Below, piece by piece: positions 38,625 through 40,207 of a stretch of DNA of 40,207 nt. The stretch spans positions 1 through 40,207 of the forward strand of contig CANQQM010000010.1 in assembly GCA_947626005.1 (NCBI GenBank), in the 5' to 3' direction. The position numbers were made by a program, and so were the translations under genes. This DNA is from an uncultured Clostridia bacterium. GTDB lineage: Bacteria; Bacillota; Clostridia; Christensenellales; Borkfalkiaceae. Each line of letters begins with the position of its first letter. Within the stretch, counting starts at the first letter, position 1. The notes beneath the pieces are model-generated. The model saw only the letters and a list, made by a program, of their open reading frames with translations. It was not told the origin of the DNA and ran no database searches.

Positions 38625-40207
38625 ATGAGAGAAATGCAGACAACCTACAACCCGCGCGAATTCGAGGACAAAATTTACGCGGACTGGATGCGGGAAGATT
38701 GCTTCCGCGCCGAGATCGACCCCGACAAAGTTCCCTTCACCGTGATGATGCCGCCTCCCAATATCACCGGGCAGCTGCATATGGGTCACGCCATGGATGA
38801 GACGATGCAGGATATCGTCGTCCGATTCAAGCGCATGCAGGGCTATTCCGCCCTCTGGATGCCGGGGACCGACCACGCTTCGCTCGCCACCGAGCATAAG
38901 ATCGTCGAAAAACTCCGCGAGGAGGGGACGACGAAGGAGGAGCTCGGTCGGGAAGAATTTCTCCGCCGCGCCTATGCGTGGAAGGAGGAGTACGGCGGAA
39001 GGATCGTCGATCAGCTCAAAAAGCTCGGCTGTTCCTGCGATTGGAAGATGCTCTCCTTCACGATGGACGAAAAGTGCTCCCGCGCGGTGCGCGAAGCCTT
39101 CTTCCGTCTCTACCAAAAGGGGCTCATCTACCGCGGCAGCAGGATCATCAACTGGTGCCCCGACTGCAAGACGGCGCTCTCCGACGAGGAGGTCGCCTAT
39201 CACGAGGACGCAGGGCATTTCTGGTACTTCAACTATCCCGTAAAGGGGAGCGGGGAATCTATCACGATCGCGACGACCCGCCCCGAGACCATGCTCGGCG
39301 ATACGGCGGTCGCGGTCAATCCCTCGGACAAGCGCTATAGCCGCTTCGTCGGTAAGACGCTTCTCCTTCCTCTCGTCGGGCGGGAGATCCCCGTCGTCGC
39401 CGACGACTACGTCGATCCCGAATTCGGAACGGGCGCCGTGAAAATTACGCCCGCGCACGACCCCAACGACTTCGAAGTGGGGCTCCGCCACAACCTTCCG
39501 ATGATCCGCGTCTTGGGAGACGACGGGAGCGTCAACGAAGAGGGCGGAAAGTTCGCGGGGCTCGACCGCTACGAGGCGAGAAAGCGCATCGTTGCCGAAA
39601 TGAAGGAGCTCGGGCTCCTCGTCAAGATCGAAAATCACACCCACAACGTCGGACACTGCCACCGCTGCAATGCGACGATCGAGCCGATCGTCTCCAAACA
39701 GTGGTTCGTGCGCATGGAGACGCTTGCCAAGCCCGCGATCGACGCCGTCGCCAAGAACAAGACGAAGTTCACGCCCGACCGTTTCGCGAAGATCTATTAT
39801 AATTGGTTGGAAAATATCCGCGATTGGTGCATTTCCCGTCAGCTTTGGTGGGGGCACCGCATTCCCGTATGGTATTGCGGGGACTGCGGCGCGGAGATCT
39901 GCTCCAGAGAGGACGTCACCGTCTGCCCGAAGTGCGGCGGCGTGCACTTAAAACAGGACGAGGACTGCCTCGACACCTGGTTCTCCTCGGCGCTCTGGCC
40001 GTTTTCCACCCTCGGCTGGCCCGAAGAGACGCCCGAATTCAAGTATTTCTATCCGACCGACGTACTCGTCACGGGGTACGATATCATTCCATTCTGGGTG
40101 ATGCGGATGATGTTCTCGGGCATCGAATATACGAAGAAAGTTCCCTTCCGCGACGTGCTCATCCACGGCCTCGTCCGCGATGAGTTGGGGCGGAAGATGT
40201 CCAAATC
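38625..40207 (+). CDS. valS: Valine-tRNA ligase, N-terminal part (cut by window edge)
   Basis: The frame starts at ATG 38625 (an in-frame ATG follows at 38634) and is open to the end of the window, about 527 codons. It has the N-terminal [15 protein letters not shown], the HIGH box as [20 protein letters not shown], the editing-domain [17 protein letters not shown] and zinc-like [13 protein letters not shown]. The Trp/Asp-rich [16 protein letters not shown] segment follows, and the window ends at the KMSKS box (RKMSKS). It attaches valine to tRNA-Val and edits threonine. The ribosome site is weak. Divergent from the ABC operon and sharing its -35 element. Confidence 0.96.
   Translation, partial: MREMQTTYNPREFEDKIYADWMREDCFRAEIDPDKVPFTVMMPPPNITGQLHMGHAMDETMQDIVVRFKRMQGYSALWMPGTDHASLATEHKIVEKLREEGTTKEELGREEFLRRAYAWKEEYGGRIVDQLKKLGCSCDWKMLSFTMDEKCSRAVREAFFRLYQKGLIYRGSRIINWCPDCKTALSDEEVAYHEDAGHFWYFNYPVKGSGESITIATTRPETMLGDTAVAVNPSDKRYSRFVGKTLLLPLVGREIPVVADDYVDPEFGTGAVKITPAHDPNDFEVGLRHNLPMIRVLGDDGSVNEEGGKFAGLDRYEARKRIVAEMKELGLLVKIENHTHNVGHCHRCNATIEPIVSKQWFVRMETLAKPAIDAVAKNKTKFTPDRFAKIYYNWLENIRDWCISRQLWWGHRIPVWYCGDCGAEICSREDVTVCPKCGGVHLKQDEDCLDTWFSSALWPFSTLGWPEETPEFKYFYPTDVLVTGYDIIPFWVMRMMFSGIEYTKKVPFRDVLIHGLVRDELGRKMSK

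Overview
The window looks like a chromosomal segment of a Gram-positive, spore-forming Clostridia-type bacterium (Bacillota). It carries the sporulation pair yabP-yabQ next to a divIC-like gene, a secG-rnr-smpB cluster, lipoproteins with a Gram-positive style lipobox, single-pass surface proteins and many textbook sigma-A promoters (TTGACA-N17-TATAAT type). DNA is GC-rich in genes with AT-rich intergenic spacers. A gut-associated uncultured Clostridia lineage (Christensenellales-like) would fit the surface proteins, but that is inference. No IS element, prophage, CRISPR array, tRNA or rRNA was found. The coding layout is dense, and the GC-rich codon bias produces many long antisense ORFs that are not genes.

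Layout. 1-1247 (minus): an edge-truncated unknown gene and a type I phosphodiesterase-like phosphatase. 1478-2572: an SPFH/band-7 membrane protein. 2813-11441: two very large surface proteins, each with its own strong promoter; each has a signal peptide, a long extracellular part, one C-terminal membrane segment and a cytoplasmic tail, and the second tail carries a folded-looking domain of unknown function. 11524-15021 (minus): smpB, rnr, secG and a monocistronic lipoprotein. 15236-20946 (plus operon): a ketopantoate-reductase-like gene, a zinc ribbon-TIR-coiled coil-LRR protein, gltX, thyA and folA. 20947-21453: a possibly decayed stretch between two hairpin terminators. 21454-25998: typA, then a tightly overlapped chain yabP-yabQ-divIC-ppx-M50-like protease. 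26102-28866: a small Xre regulator, an LMW phosphatase, aroA and a YgjP-like metalloprotein. 29066-32511: DUF1934-like, MBL-fold hydrolase, rho and a ROK kinase in one operon. 32563-34914 (minus): a PadR-type DNA-binding domain fused to a huge coiled coil and four membrane helices. 35053-38512: a YkvI-like transporter convergent with, and overlapping, a three-gene ABC uptake operon. 38625-end: valS, truncated by the window.

Best candidates for undescribed biology are the zinc ribbon-TIR-LRR protein (predicted catalytic Glu retained), the membrane-tethered PadR coiled-coil protein, and the giant surface protein with an uncharacterised cytoplasmic C-terminal domain. At the regulatory level, three genes (xre, aroA, DUF1934-like) have a -10 box only 6-8 nt before the ATG and no Shine-Dalgarno sequence, suggesting leaderless mRNAs. 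Two divergent promoters before valS share one -35 element. A sigma-A promoter inside yabQ would uncouple divIC from sporulation control.
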